DNA from: Mycobacterium adipatum
GTDB taxonomy: Bacteria > Actinomycetota > Actinomycetes > Mycobacteriales > Mycobacteriaceae
Assembly: GCF_001644575.1 (NCBI RefSeq)
Contig: NZ_CP015596.1
Coordinates: forward strand, 4,774,001 to 4,838,000
Length of the DNA: 64,000 nucleotides
Reading direction: 5' to 3'
Shown: piece after piece, positions 43,788-52,125 of the stretch
How positions within the stretch are numbered: position 1 is the stretch's first letter
How the letters are laid out: every line of letters starts with the position of its first letter
Translations under genes and position numbers: made by a program
Notes under the pieces: generated by a model
Database searches by the model: none
What the model was told of the DNA's origin: nothing
What the model saw: the letters and a program-made list of their open reading frames with translations, nothing else

Positions 43788-44306
43788 ATGCGTGTCCAGC
43801 TGATCGTGGCGACAGCGGCCTGCGCGGCCGCCGCCGTGCTGATGGCACCGGTGTCCCAGGCCGACCCGGCCGGTGAGACCACGCCGGGCAGCGCACCGTT
43901 GACCGCGTTCGACGTGGCCGATCCGGCCATCGGCGGGCTGGACCCCACCCTGCTGGCCGCGGTGCAGAACGCCACCTCGGCGGCCGCCGCCGACGGGGTC
44001 ACCGTCACCGTGACCTCGGGGTGGCGTTCACCGGAGTTCCAGCAACAGTTGCTCGACGAGGCCATCGTGACCTACGGCAGCTACCAAGCGGCCCGCCGCT
44101 ACGTGCAGACCCCCGAACAATCCCGCCATGTGGTGGGCGCGGCCGTCGACATCGGCGGTCCCGGCGCGGACCAGTGGATGATCGCCAACGGACCCCGGTT
44201 CGGGCTGTGCCAGATCTACGCCAACGAGACATGGCATTTCGAGTTGAGTACCGATCTGTTCGGGGCCTGCCCGGCGCTGCTTCCCGACGCCGCCGGCGCC
44301 CACTGA
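43788..44306 (+). CDS. Secreted M15 (VanY-type) D,D-carboxypeptidase-like protein
   Basis: 172-residue exported protein. It has a signal peptide of about 26 residues (LIVATAACAAAAVLMAPVSQA) followed by an M15/VanY peptidase domain. Zinc ligands are visible in SRHVVGAAVDIGG (SxHxxGxAvD) and in NETWHFELS; the SGWRSPEFQQQLLD segment is also typical. Such enzymes trim the terminal D-Ala of peptidoglycan stems. A Cys pair (LCQIYA, GACPALL) may be a disulfide. It begins nine bases after the ychJ-like gene. Confidence 0.87.
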   Translation: MRVQLIVATAACAAAAVLMAPVSQADPAGETTPGSAPLTAFDVADPAIGGLDPTLLAAVQNATSAAAADGVTVTVTSGWRSPEFQQQLLDEAIVTYGSYQAARRYVQTPEQSRHVVGAAVDIGGPGADQWMIANGPRFGLCQIYANETWHFELSTDLFGACPALLPDAAGAH

Positions 44307-44450
44307 CCCCGCGGACCCAACGGGCTTCCGCGCCAACGCTATCGACGGACGCGTTGTTCACCCGATGATCATCGGGTGTGCGCCACCCGCTCACCCGGCG
44401 TTGCGTCCGTGGATTCATCGTCGGCGGATTCACGGTTAGGGTGGTACCTC

Positions 44451-45398
44451 GTGCGCGCCGTGCTGATCGTCAACCCCAACGCCACCTCGACGACCCCGGC
44501 CGGGCGTGATCTGTTGGCCCATGCGCTGGAGAGCCGCGTCGAGCTGAGCGTGATCCACACCGACCACCGGGGCCATGCCATCGAGATCGGCCATCAGGCC
44601 ACCCGCGACGGGATCGACGTGCTGATCGTGCACGGCGGTGACGGCACGGTCAACGAGGTGGTCAACGGCGTGCTGCAGGAGCCCTGCGAACATGCCCCCG
44701 CCGTCGGCGTGGTGCCGGGCGGCTCGGCCAACGTCTTCGCCCGGTCCCTGGGGATCAGCCCGGACCCCATCGAGGCGACCAATCAGCTCGTCGACCTGCT
44801 CGGCGATCACCGCCGCGGTGTGCCGTGGCGGCGCATCGGCCTGATGAACTGCGGCGAGCGCTGGGGCGTTTTCACCGCGGGCATGGGCGTCGACGGTGAC
44901 GTGGTGGCCGCCGTGGAGGCTCAGCGCGCCAAGGGCCGCACCGTGACCGCGTCCCGCTATATCCGGGTGGCGATCCGCGAAATGCTGGCCAGCGCGCGCA
45001 GAGAGCCCCTGCTGACCGTCGAGTTGCCGGGCCGCGAGCCGGTCTCCGGTGTGCATTTCGCGTTCGTGTCGAACTCCAGCCCGTGGACGTACGCGAATGC
45101 CCGGCCGGTCTGGACGAACCCGACCACGACATTCGAAACCGGGCTCGGGGTGTTCGCCATCACGAACATGAACGTGTGGCGCAATCTCGGCCTGGTACGC
45201 CGAATGCTGTCGTCCAAACCGGATATCAAGGCGCCGCATTTGATCCGCGAAGACGACCTGGCGTGGCTGCGGGTGACCAGTGACACACCGGTGGCGTGCC
45301 AGATCGACGGGGATTACATCGGATTGCGTGACGCGATGACTTTCACGTCGGTCCCCGACGCGCTGTGCGTGGTTGCGCCGACCGTTGAATCGTCCTGA
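44451..45398 (+). CDS. Diacylglycerol kinase-like lipid kinase (Rv3218 type)
   Basis: 315-residue protein of the DAGK catalytic family. The nucleotide loop is VHGGDGTVNEVVNG and the fold begins AVLIVNPNATSTT. PGGSANVFARSLG and a C-terminal CQIDGDYIGLRDAMTF complete the family pattern. It probably phosphorylates diacylglycerol or a related lipid at the membrane; sphingosine-like substrates cannot be excluded. The GTG at 44451 is the family start (RAVLIVNPNA), while the frame is open 25 codons further up. It corresponds to Rv3218 and precedes whiB1 as in M. tuberculosis. Confidence 0.87.
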   Translation: MRAVLIVNPNATSTTPAGRDLLAHALESRVELSVIHTDHRGHAIEIGHQATRDGIDVLIVHGGDGTVNEVVNGVLQEPCEHAPAVGVVPGGSANVFARSLGISPDPIEATNQLVDLLGDHRRGVPWRRIGLMNCGERWGVFTAGMGVDGDVVAAVEAQRAKGRTVTASRYIRVAIREMLASARREPLLTVELPGREPVSGVHFAFVSNSSPWTYANARPVWTNPTTTFETGLGVFAITNMNVWRNLGLVRRMLSSKPDIKAPHLIREDDLAWLRVTSDTPVACQIDGDYIGLRDAMTFTSVPDALCVVAPTVESS

Positions 45399-45489
45399 CC
45401 TGCGAATTTGCTGTGAGCGGCATAAATTTAGAGCGCAAGTGAGTTGAGTGTAGTACAAACGAGTGAGCGGACCGGTAACCCGGTACCGC

Positions 45490-45505
45490 AGTGACATTGC
45501 CCACG
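45490..45505. promoter_or_regulatory. CRP-like binding site in the whiB1 promoter region
   Basis: AGTGACATTGCCCACG fits the mycobacterial CRP half-site pattern (GTGA, six bases, CCAC-type) and closely resembles the site known to control whiB1 through cAMP-CRP in M. tuberculosis. It lies about 150 bases before the whiB1 start. Confidence 0.65.
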
Positions 45506-45655
45506 TGTTAACGCACTTCTATTGACATCTGTTCAGCCTGTGAAAGCATCAGATGCAACAGTGCAGAAACATTTCATGTGCACGCGTTAACAGCCGAAAA
45601 CAAGCTAGTGCGTCTTTGTGGCGCAACTGCAATGACCTGACTAGGAGATGGAAGC

Positions 45656-45910
45656 ATGGATTGGCGTCATAAGGCGGTCTGTCGCGACGAGGATCCGGAA
45701 CTGTTCTTCCCGGTGGGAAACAGCGGCCCGGCGCTCGCCCAGATCGCTGACGCGAAGCTCGTCTGCAACCGTTGCCCGGTAACCACCGAGTGCCTGAGCT
45801 GGGCACTCGAGTCCGGCCAGGACGCCGGGGTGTGGGGCGGCATGAGCGAAGACGAGCGTCGCGCACTCAAGCGTCGCAACGCACGGACCAAGGCGCGCAC
45901 CAGCGTCTAG
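45656..45910 (+). CDS. whiB1: WhiB1, iron-sulfur, NO-responsive transcription factor
   Basis: 84-residue Wbl protein, exactly the family length. Four cysteines (C9, then CNRC and C in TTEC) hold a [4Fe-4S] cluster, followed by the GVWGGMSEDERR turn and a basic tail (RRNARTKAR) that binds DNA. WhiB1 is essential in mycobacteria; it binds the primary sigma factor and changes activity when the cluster reacts with NO. A clear ribosome site AGGAG lies eight bases before the ATG. It has its own promoter region (257 bases, with a CRP-like site) and a strong terminator, so it is a single-gene transcript. Confidence 0.96.
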   Translation: MDWRHKAVCRDEDPELFFPVGNSGPALAQIADAKLVCNRCPVTTECLSWALESGQDAGVWGGMSEDERRALKRRNARTKARTSV

Positions 45911-45929
45911 GCCCACCCGCAAGATTTCG

Positions 45930-45970
45930 ACTGCGGCCCCGACATTCACTGTCGGGGCCGCAGTCTTTTT
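45930..45970 (+). terminator. Intrinsic terminator of whiB1
   Basis: Perfect 15-bp stem (arms 45930-45944 and 45950-45964, GC-rich core CTGCGGCCCCGACA) with a 5-base loop, followed by TCTTTTT. It is the most classical terminator in the window. Confidence 0.92.
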
Positions 45971-46032
45971 CGTACGGGGTCGACTGAGCCACCAGTCACT
46001 GTGCGCTGCATCACATTTGACGCCCGGTCGGG

Positions 46033-47532
46033 CTAGATCGCGGCCCGGCGGTGGCGCCCGATCGGCACCCGCAGCACCACGTCGGTGCCACCGGAATCCA
46101 CATCGTGCATGCCAAGGGAGCCGTCGAGTTCCGCGGAGACCAGCGTGCGCACGATCTGCAGTCCCAGCCGGTCGGACTTCTCCAGGCTGAAACCCTCCGG
46201 CAGTCCGCGGCCGTCGTCGTGCACGACGACGTCGAGCCAGCGCGCCGAACGCTCGGCCCGGATGGTCACCGAACCCTTCACCACATCGCCGTCGAACGCA
46301 TGCTCGAGTGCGTTCTGCACCAGTTCGGTGATCACCATGATCAGCGCGGTGGCCCGGTCGGCGTCGAGCACGCCCAGATCGCCCTCGCGGGTGATCCGGA
46401 TGGGGGTGTCCACCGAGGCGACGTCGTTCATGATCGGCAGGATGCGGTCCACCACCTGGTCGAGATTGACCTCCTCATCCACCGACATCGACAGCGCGTC
46501 GTGCACCAGGGCGATGGAGGACACCCGGCGCACCGACTCGATGAGCGCCTCCCGGCCCTCGGCGTTGTTGGTCCGCCGGGCCTGCAACCGCAGCAGCGCG
46601 GCAACCGTCTGCAGGTTGTTCTTCACCCGATGATGAATCTCTCGGATCGTCGCATCCTTGGACAACAGCGCGCGGTCGCGCCGTTTGACCTCGGTGACAT
46701 CGCGAATCAGCACCGCCGCCCCGGCGGCCGCACCGCCCACCTGCAGCGGGATGGTGCGCATCAGCACCGCAGCGCCGCCGGCGTCGACCTCCATCCGCAT
46801 GCTGGACCCGCCGGCCAGCGAGTCACGCACATGCTCGGCCAACTCCTGGGCCTCGAACGGATCCGAGATCAGCGGCCTGGTCACCGCGACCAGGTTGTGC
46901 CCCTCGAGTTCGGCGGCGAAACCCATCCGGTGGTACGCCGAGATCGCGTTGGGGCTGGCGAAGGCGACCTCACCGGCCACTCCCAGCCGGATGAAACCGT
47001 CGCCGACCCGGGGGCTGGACCGTGACATCGGCAGGTCACCCACATTGGGGAAGGTGCCGTCGCTGAGCATGTGCAACAGGTCGGCGGCGCAATCGAGGTA
47101 GGCGCGTTCCAACGGGCTGGACGTGCGGCCCTCGGCCAGCGCCGTCTGGTGGGTGATGACGGCGACCACCCGGTCACCATGTCGCACCGGGACGGCCTCG
47201 ACGTTCAACCATTGGCCATCCCCGGTGGGCGGCGGGCGGACATCGCTCTCCCGGCCGATCGCGCCGGAGTCGAACGCCGCGCGGACCACCGGCATCTCCG
47301 CGGCGGCCGTCGTGGTACCCACCGCATCGGCCAGCAGCATGGTGGAGGCGGTGTTCGGACGCACCTGCGCCACACAGACCAGGTACTCGTCATCGCGGCG
47401 GACCCACATCAGGTAGTCGGCGAAGGACAGATCGGCCAGCATCTGCCACTCACCGACCACGGCGTGCAGATGGTCGACGGCGGTACCGGGAAGGACGGTG
47501 TGCTCGGCGAGCAGGTCACCGAGAGTCGACAT
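46033..47532 (-). CDS. pdtaS: PdtaS, sensor histidine kinase of the PdtaS-PdtaR system
   Basis: 499-residue cytosolic kinase. An N-terminal GAF-type domain and a PAS domain (GEVAFASPNAISAYHRMGF) are followed by a HisKA_2 domain whose phosphorylated His is H300 or H301 in REIHHRVKNNLQTVAALL, and a HATPase domain (ITELVQNALEHAF and DDGRGLPEGF). PdtaS passes phosphate to PdtaR, an ANTAR RNA-binding antiterminator encoded elsewhere (Rv1626 in M. tuberculosis). The gene order whiB1, pdtaS, TB7.3 is the normal one. There is no membrane segment. Confidence 0.94.
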   Translation of the reverse strand: MSTLGDLLAEHTVLPGTAVDHLHAVVGEWQMLADLSFADYLMWVRRDDEYLVCVAQVRPNTASTMLLADAVGTTTAAAEMPVVRAAFDSGAIGRESDVRPPPTGDGQWLNVEAVPVRHGDRVVAVITHQTALAEGRTSSPLERAYLDCAADLLHMLSDGTFPNVGDLPMSRSSPRVGDGFIRLGVAGEVAFASPNAISAYHRMGFAAELEGHNLVAVTRPLISDPFEAQELAEHVRDSLAGGSSMRMEVDAGGAAVLMRTIPLQVGGAAAGAAVLIRDVTEVKRRDRALLSKDATIREIHHRVKNNLQTVAALLRLQARRTNNAEGREALIESVRRVSSIALVHDALSMSVDEEVNLDQVVDRILPIMNDVASVDTPIRITREGDLGVLDADRATALIMVITELVQNALEHAFDGDVVKGSVTIRAERSARWLDVVVHDDGRGLPEGFSLEKSDRLGLQIVRTLVSAELDGSLGMHDVDSGGTDVVLRVPIGRHRRAAI

Positions 47533-47552
47533 GGCGCGCTACCGCGGACGGG

Positions 47553-47768
47553 CTAGCTGATCACCGCGATGAGATCGCCGGCCTGGATGACGTCACCCAC
47601 CGTGACGCTCACCTCGCTGATCGTGCCCGCGACCTCTGCCAGCACCGGGATCTCCATCTTCATGGACTCCAGCAGCACCAGGGTGTCGCCCGCATCGATC
47701 TGGTCGCCCTTTTGCACCACGACCTCCAGCACGCTGGCCACGATCTCCGCGCGAACATCCTCGGCCAT
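47553..47768 (-). CDS. Biotinylated carrier protein TB7.3
   Basis: 71-residue single-domain biotinyl carrier protein with the biotin attachment motif ESMKME in the middle of a flattened beta barrel (GDTLVLLESMKMEIPV) and a mirrored half GDVIQAGDLIAV. It presumably carries carboxyl groups for an acyl-CoA carboxylase whose other subunits are elsewhere. The ATG at 47768 (MAEDVRAEIV) is the family start. It lies 20 bases upstream of pdtaS and is probably co-transcribed with it (Rv3221c in M. tuberculosis). Confidence 0.93.
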   Translation of the reverse strand: MAEDVRAEIVASVLEVVVQKGDQIDAGDTLVLLESMKMEIPVLAEVAGTISEVSVTVGDVIQAGDLIAVIS

Positions 47769-47927
47769 CTTCACCCCACTCACTTCGCCTTGGCTGGCTG
47801 CTGTTCCGCCTACCTGCCTATATCGAACCACAAGACCGAAAGCGGCATCGACCACCATGCGGGAAAAAGCAGTCCTCGCGGCATGAGATACTGGACCCCA
47901 AGCATTCATTTGATCTGGAGGTTCACC

Positions 47928-48002
47928 ATGGCCAAGCGAGGCCGCAAGAAGCGCGACCGCAAGCACTCGAAGGCCAACCACGGCCGTCGCCCCAACGCCT
48001 GA
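47928..48002 (+). CDS. Ribosomal protein bL37, 24-residue actinobacterial small protein
   Basis: 24 residues, extremely basic (MAKRGRKKRDRKHSKANHG and five more). It matches the mycobacterial large-subunit protein bL37, which was first found in cryo-EM structures of the M. smegmatis ribosome between 23S rRNA domains. A good ribosome site (GGAGG) lies six bases before the ATG, and two hairpins, the second with a T-run, follow. It is divergent from the TB7.3 gene. Short genes like this are often missed in annotation. Confidence 0.9.
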   Translation: MAKRGRKKRDRKHSKANHGRRPNA

Positions 48003-48008
48003 CGCGGC

Positions 48009-48032
48009 ACGCCGTCTCGGCGAAGACGGCGT
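48009..48032. terminator. First hairpin after the bL37 gene
   Basis: Perfect 9-bp stem ACGCCGTCT / AGACGGCGT with a 6-base loop, seven bases after the bL37 stop; no T-run follows. It may pause RNA polymerase ahead of the next hairpin. Confidence 0.6.
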
Positions 48033-48040
48033 ACGCAACA

Positions 48041-48082
48041 AACCGCCCGGTCTCCCAAGGGGAAGCCGGGCGGTTGTCTTTT
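48041..48082 (+). terminator. Intrinsic terminator after the bL37 gene
   Basis: Perfect 10-bp stem AACCGCCCGG / CCGGGCGGTT with a 15-base loop, followed by GTCTTTT. It separates the bL37 gene from the convergent rshA gene. Confidence 0.82.
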
Positions 48083-48098
48083 GTGCGGGTAGGGGCCC

Positions 48099-48401
48099 TC
48101 AGCCCCGGATGATGGTGGTTCGGCTGATCTCGATCTGCAGCCGTGCCCGTAGCCCTTCGGGTGCCTTCTCGCCACTGCACTTGTTGGCGATCAGGTTCTT
48201 CACCCGCTCCTCCACACCGTAGTGGCGCAGGCAGGTCGGGCACTCCTCGAGATGCTGCTTGAGCTTGTCGCGACTCTCGGCGGTGCATTCACCGTCCAGC
48301 AGCGTCCATACCTCGGCGATCACCGCCGCGCATTCGGGGTGGTCAGGGTCGACCGGGCCGATCGGCGGTGTCCAGCGTTCATCTTCAGGTGACTGGGTCA
48401 C
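48099..48401 (-). CDS. rshA: RshA, redox-sensing zinc anti-sigma factor of SigH
   Basis: 100-residue ZAS-family anti-sigma factor. The zinc motif is [10 protein letters not shown] (His plus two Cys); a fourth Cys (in [16 protein letters not shown] or ANKCSGE) completes the site. Disulfide formation releases SigH under oxidative or heat stress. It starts with GTG overlapping the sigH stop (GTGA), so sensor and sigma factor are made together. In M. tuberculosis this is Rv3221A. Confidence 0.93.
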   Translation of the reverse strand: MTQSPEDERWTPPIGPVDPDHPECAAVIAEVWTLLDGECTAESRDKLKQHLEECPTCLRHYGVEERVKNLIANKCSGEKAPEGLRARLQIEISRTTIIRG

Positions 48402-49030
48402 GACGACACCTCCTCGGGCGCACCGAACTGCGGATTTCGGATGAATCCCCGGTCCCTGGCCACGTCGGCCAGCAGCTCACGTAGTTGTTTACGGCCGCGG
48501 TGCAGCCGCGACATCACCGTCCCGATCGGCGTGTCCATGATCTCGGCGATCTCCTTGTACGGGAATCCCTCGACATCGGCGTAGTAGACCGCCATCCGGA
48601 ATTCTTCGGGCAGGGCCTGCAGCGCCGCCTTGATCTCGGTATCCGGCAACGCCTCCAGGGCCTCCACCTCCGCCGAGCGCAGACCGGTCGACGAGTGCTC
48701 GGCGTTGGCCGCCAGCTGCCAGTCGGTGATCTCCTCGGTCGGGTACTCGGCCGGCTGGCGCTGCTTCTTGCGGTAGCTGTTGATGTAGGTGTTGGTCAGG
48801 ATGCGGTACAGCCAGGCCTTCAGGTTGGTCCCGGCCCGGAACGACCGGAACCCGGCATAGGCCTTCACCATCGTCTCCTGCAGCAGGTCCTCGGCGTCGG
48901 CGGGATTGCGCGTCATCCGCAGTGCACCACCGTAGAGCTGGTCGAGCAGTGGAATGGCATCGCGTTCGAACCGAGCGGTCAGCTCGGCGTCGGTCTCTGC
49001 GGCGGGGGCCGCCTCATCGATATCGGTCAT
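48398..49030 (-). CDS. sigH: Extracytoplasmic-function-type sigma factor SigH
   Basis: 210-residue ECF sigma factor with region 2 ([20 protein letters not shown] then [20 protein letters not shown]) and region 4 ([20 protein letters not shown] then [20 protein letters not shown]). It directs transcription of thioredoxin, sigB, sigE and heat/oxidative stress genes. I chose the ATG at 49030 ([19 protein letters not shown]), which agrees with M. tuberculosis SigH; the frame is open 29 codons upstream. A promoter of the SigH type lies upstream, so it should be autoregulated. It is translationally coupled to rshA. Confidence 0.95.
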   Translation of the reverse strand: MTDIDEAAPAAETDAELTARFERDAIPLLDQLYGGALRMTRNPADAEDLLQETMVKAYAGFRSFRAGTNLKAWLYRILTNTYINSYRKKQRQPAEYPTEEITDWQLAANAEHSSTGLRSAEVEALEALPDTEIKAALQALPEEFRMAVYYADVEGFPYKEIAEIMDTPIGTVMSRLHRGRKQLRELLADVARDRGFIRNPQFGAPEEVSS

Positions 49031-49196
49031 TGCGGGAGACACCGTCCCTTCTGTCGCGGCATCACCGAACAGCGCCGGCATGAATACCGGACGATCCAGG
49101 CAGGCCGTTGGCACCAAAATCTCCTATCTGACGATCCTAAGGGCAATGACCGACATCATCGGGGCCGAGGCGCCCGCAGCTGTCGATATCTGCAAC

Positions 49197-49224
49197 AACG
49201 GTGGCCGCGTCCGTCCGCATTCCC
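49197..49224 (-). promoter_or_regulatory. SigH-type autoregulatory promoter of sigH
   Basis: Read on the minus strand, GGGAAT (49224-49219) and CGTT (49200-49197) are separated by 18 bases, the -35/-10 pattern of SigH-dependent promoters. It lies about 170 bases upstream of the sigH ATG, in the region shared with the divergent ybaK-like gene. Confidence 0.75.
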
Positions 49225-49242
49225 CGCAACTAGTCTGACCGG

Positions 49243-49734
49243 GTGGCACGAGCAGCAACCCCGGCGATCGCCGCCCTGCTCGCCGACGGCACCGAGCACC
49301 AGATCCTGCGCTACCAGCACGACCCGCGTGCCGCGTCGTTCGGCGACGAGGCCGTCACCGAACTCGCCGCCGCGCACGGCCTGGATCCCGCACAGATCTT
49401 CAAGACGCTGATCCTTGCCGTGCCGGGCGGGCTGGCGGTGGCCGTCCTGCCGGTGCCCTCGAAGCTCTCGCTGAAGGCCGCGGCCGCCGCGTTGAATGTG
49501 CCCAAGGCGGCGATGGCCGACCGCGCCGCGGCCGAACGCTCCACCGGCTACGTGCTCGGCGGCATCTCCCCGCTGGGTCAGCGCCGGGCGTTGCCCACCG
49601 TGATCGACTCCTCGGCGCTGCGGTGGGACCGGGTGCTCTGCAGCGCGGGCAAACGCGGCTGGGACGTCGCGCTGGCACCCGCGGACCTGGTACGGCTTAC
49701 CGTTGGCATTACCGGGGATATTCGCGCCACGTAG
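49243..49734 (+). CDS. YbaK/EbsC-type aminoacyl-tRNA deacylase
   Basis: 163-residue YbaK-family protein that probably hydrolyses Cys-tRNA(Pro) or a similar mischarged tRNA. The fold is recognised by DPAQIFKTLILAVPGGLAVAVLPV and by LGGISPLGQRRALPTVID, which holds the GxxSP substrate loop. It starts with GTG, is divergent from sigH and is followed ten bases later by an SDR gene. The order matches M. tuberculosis, where the homologue is annotated as split next to Rv3224; here it is intact. Confidence 0.87.
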   Translation: MARAATPAIAALLADGTEHQILRYQHDPRAASFGDEAVTELAAAHGLDPAQIFKTLILAVPGGLAVAVLPVPSKLSLKAAAAALNVPKAAMADRAAAERSTGYVLGGISPLGQRRALPTVIDSSALRWDRVLCSAGKRGWDVALAPADLVRLTVGITGDIRAT

Positions 49735-49744
49735 GCTGTCGACC

Positions 49745-50593
49745 ATGTCGCTTCAGGGAAAGACCATGTTCATCTCCGGCGCCAGCCGGGGCATCGGCCT
49801 GGCCATCGCCAAGCGGGCCGCCGCCGACGGCGCCAACATCGCACTACTTGCCAAGACCGCCGAACCGCACCCCAAACTGTCCGGCACGGTCTACACCGCG
49901 GCCCGCGAGATCGAGGAGGTCGGCGGTCAGGCGCTGCCCATCGTCGGCGATGTGCGCGACGGCGACTCGGTGGCCGCCGCCGTGGCCCAGGCGGTCGAGC
50001 AGTTCGGCGGGATCGACCTCTGCGTGAACAATGCCTCGGCCATCAACCTGGGCTCCATCGAGGAGGTACCGCTCAAGCGCTTCGACCTGATGAACGGTAT
50101 CCAGGTGCGCGGCACGTACAGCGTCTCGCAGGCCTGCATCCCGCACATGAAGGGGCGCGCAAACCCCCACATCCTCACGCTGTCCCCGCCCATCCGGCTG
50201 GAGTCCGAGTGGCTCAAACCGACCCCCTACATGATGGCCAAGTTCGGGATGACGTTGTGCGCGTTGGGTATCGCCGAAGAGATGCGCCAGCACGGCATCG
50301 CCTCCAACACGTTGTGGCCACGCACGATGGTGGCCACCGCGGCGGTGCAGAACCTCCTCGGCGGCGACGAGGCGATGGGCCGCGCCCGCAAACCCGCGGT
50401 ATACGCCGACGCCGCCTACGCGGTCTTCACCCGCGCGGCCCGCGAGTACACCGGCCACAGCCTGCTGTGCGAGGACGTGCTGCTGGAATCCGGGGTCACC
50501 GACCTGTCGGCCTATGACTGCGTGCCCGGATCCGATCTCGGCGTCGACCTGTGGGTGGACACCCCCAACCCGCCCGGCTACACCGGGCCTTGA
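49745..50593 (+). CDS. Short-chain dehydrogenase/reductase (Rv3224 type)
   Basis: 282-residue SDR with the nucleotide loop GASRGIG, the NNAS motif in DLCVNNASAINLG and an active-site YMMAK (Tyr and Lys spaced by three residues). The Ser that usually precedes Tyr is not in the standard place (PPIRLESEWLKPTPY), as in the HSDL2-like branch. NADP(H) is likely, since Arg follows the loop Ser. The substrate is unknown. The ATG at 49745 is ten bases after the ybaK-like stop. Confidence 0.88.
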   Translation: MSLQGKTMFISGASRGIGLAIAKRAAADGANIALLAKTAEPHPKLSGTVYTAAREIEEVGGQALPIVGDVRDGDSVAAAVAQAVEQFGGIDLCVNNASAINLGSIEEVPLKRFDLMNGIQVRGTYSVSQACIPHMKGRANPHILTLSPPIRLESEWLKPTPYMMAKFGMTLCALGIAEEMRQHGIASNTLWPRTMVATAAVQNLLGGDEAMGRARKPAVYADAAYAVFTRAAREYTGHSLLCEDVLLESGVTDLSAYDCVPGSDLGVDLWVDTPNPPGYTGP

Positions 50594-50607
50594 GGGCATC
50601 GCGAGCG

Positions 50608-51336
50608 CTACCGACGCACCCGCACGGGCCTGCCGAACCGGGCCGCCACCCCGGGTGAGTACATGGCGGGCAACCGGGCACCGGCCACCGGCACACCGCT
50701 CGCAACGACCAGATCGTCACGCAGGTGGTCGATCTCGGCTGCGTGCAGCGGCCATGGCGGGTGGTCGTTGGGTACCCACCAGGTGTGTCCCGCCGTGCGC
50801 GTGTGCGCACCCCAGCGAGCGGTGAGCCACACCTGCAGCGGTGTCGGCTGCAGCGGCGCACCGACGGTCACGCTCAGCGTGCTGCGCAAACCCCTTCGCG
50901 GCCAACGCCGCACGCTCTGATAGCTGATCCGGTCGCCGGATCGGGTCACCCGCATCCTCGCCCAGGTGTAGGGCACGCCCAACCCGATGCGGGTCAGCGG
51001 CACCACGGCCAGCCGCTCGGTCTCCAGGGACCGGAACAGCACGCCCTGGCGTCCCGCGGTGTCCACCGAGTACAGCCGCACGTTGGTCTCGGCGAAGGCA
51101 CCGAGGTAGGGCACCGGCACCCGGTTCGCCAACGCGGTGTGGCGCATCACGAACGGGATCAACCCGACGTAGGTGAGCCCGTCGCCGAAGACATCCGGGC
51201 GGGTGCCGTCCGGGAACAGGTGCGCGACCGCCGCCGGGCGCACCGGCCAGTGCACGAAGGTCAGATCACTCCAGAATTGGCCGACCAGCACCGGGCGCCG
51301 TAACGGCGGGGCGATGACGGACGGACCGGTCACCAC
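50608..51336 (-). CDS. DUF2071 (YqjF-like) protein
   Basis: 242-residue protein of the DUF2071 family, recognised by the N-terminal QFWSDLTFVHWPVRPAAVAHLFP and the following GLTYVGLIPFVMR and VRLYSVDTAGRQGVLF blocks. These proteins have a heme-like or lipocalin-like beta fold, but no biochemical role is established. Two adjacent GTG codons can serve as the start. It is convergent with the SDR gene and divergent from a methyltransferase gene. Confidence 0.75.
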   Translation of the reverse strand: MVTGPSVIAPPLRRPVLVGQFWSDLTFVHWPVRPAAVAHLFPDGTRPDVFGDGLTYVGLIPFVMRHTALANRVPVPYLGAFAETNVRLYSVDTAGRQGVLFRSLETERLAVVPLTRIGLGVPYTWARMRVTRSGDRISYQSVRRWPRRGLRSTLSVTVGAPLQPTPLQVWLTARWGAHTRTAGHTWWVPNDHPPWPLHAAEIDHLRDDLVVASGVPVAGARLPAMYSPGVAARFGRPVRVRR

Positions 51337-51360
51337 GTCATCGTGGCATAGGCTGGCCGG

Positions 51361-52125
51361 GTGTCAATCTGGTCTGCGGGACGGTATGAGGCCGTCGCCC
51401 ACCGCATCGCGCCCATCTCCGCCCAGCTGGTCGCCACGGTGGACCGGTTACGCCCGCTCGATGGCGCCCTCGTCGTCGATCTCGCTTGCGGCACCGGTAA
51501 CGCCGCGCTGGCGGCCGCCGCGGCCGGCGCGCAGGTGACCGGCGTCGACCTCACCCCCGAACTGCTGGCCATCGCCGCCGACAAGCCCGGCGGCGACGCG
51601 GTGCACTGGGTCGCCGCCGATGCCTCGACCACCGGACTGCCCGACGCGGGTTTCGACGCGGCGCTGTCCAATATGGGCATCATCTTCGTCGAGCCGGTCA
51701 GTCAGGTCGCCGAGATCGCCCGGCTGCTGCGCCCCGGCGGCTTCCTGGGGTTCTCCACCTGGGTACGCGACACCCACAATCCGTTCTACAACCCGATCAT
51801 CGACGTGCTCGGCACACCCCCGGCCATGCCGTACAGCCCCGATCAATGGGGCGAGCCCGATATCGTCACCACCCGGCTCGCCGATGATTTCGACGAAATC
51901 TTCATCGAGAATGGCCGGCATGCTTGGGAATTCGGGTCGGTGGCGGATGCCGTGGTATTCGTCACCGACGAATCCCCGATGCACGTGGACCTGTTCACCC
52001 GTTCCGATGAGGACACCTGCGTGCGCCTGACCGAGGCGTTCACCGCGGCCTTCGAGCGCTACGCGACCGCCGACGGGATCAGCTTCGAAGCGTCCTACGC
52101 GGTGGTCGCGGCCCGGCGGCGCTAG
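51361..52125 (+). CDS. Class I SAM-dependent methyltransferase
   Basis: 254-residue methyltransferase. The SAM-binding loop is VVDLACGTGNAALAAA, the acidic end of strand 2 is GVDLTPELL, and motif post-I and IV regions follow (AADASTTGLPDAGFDAALS). It resembles UbiE-like small-molecule or lipid methyltransferases; the substrate is unknown. It starts with GTG and ends directly against the stop codon of the next minus-strand gene, with no spacer. Confidence 0.82.
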   Translation: MSIWSAGRYEAVAHRIAPISAQLVATVDRLRPLDGALVVDLACGTGNAALAAAAAGAQVTGVDLTPELLAIAADKPGGDAVHWVAADASTTGLPDAGFDAALSNMGIIFVEPVSQVAEIARLLRPGGFLGFSTWVRDTHNPFYNPIIDVLGTPPAMPYSPDQWGEPDIVTTRLADDFDEIFIENGRHAWEFGSVADAVVFVTDESPMHVDLFTRSDEDTCVRLTEAFTAAFERYATADGISFEASYAVVAARRR

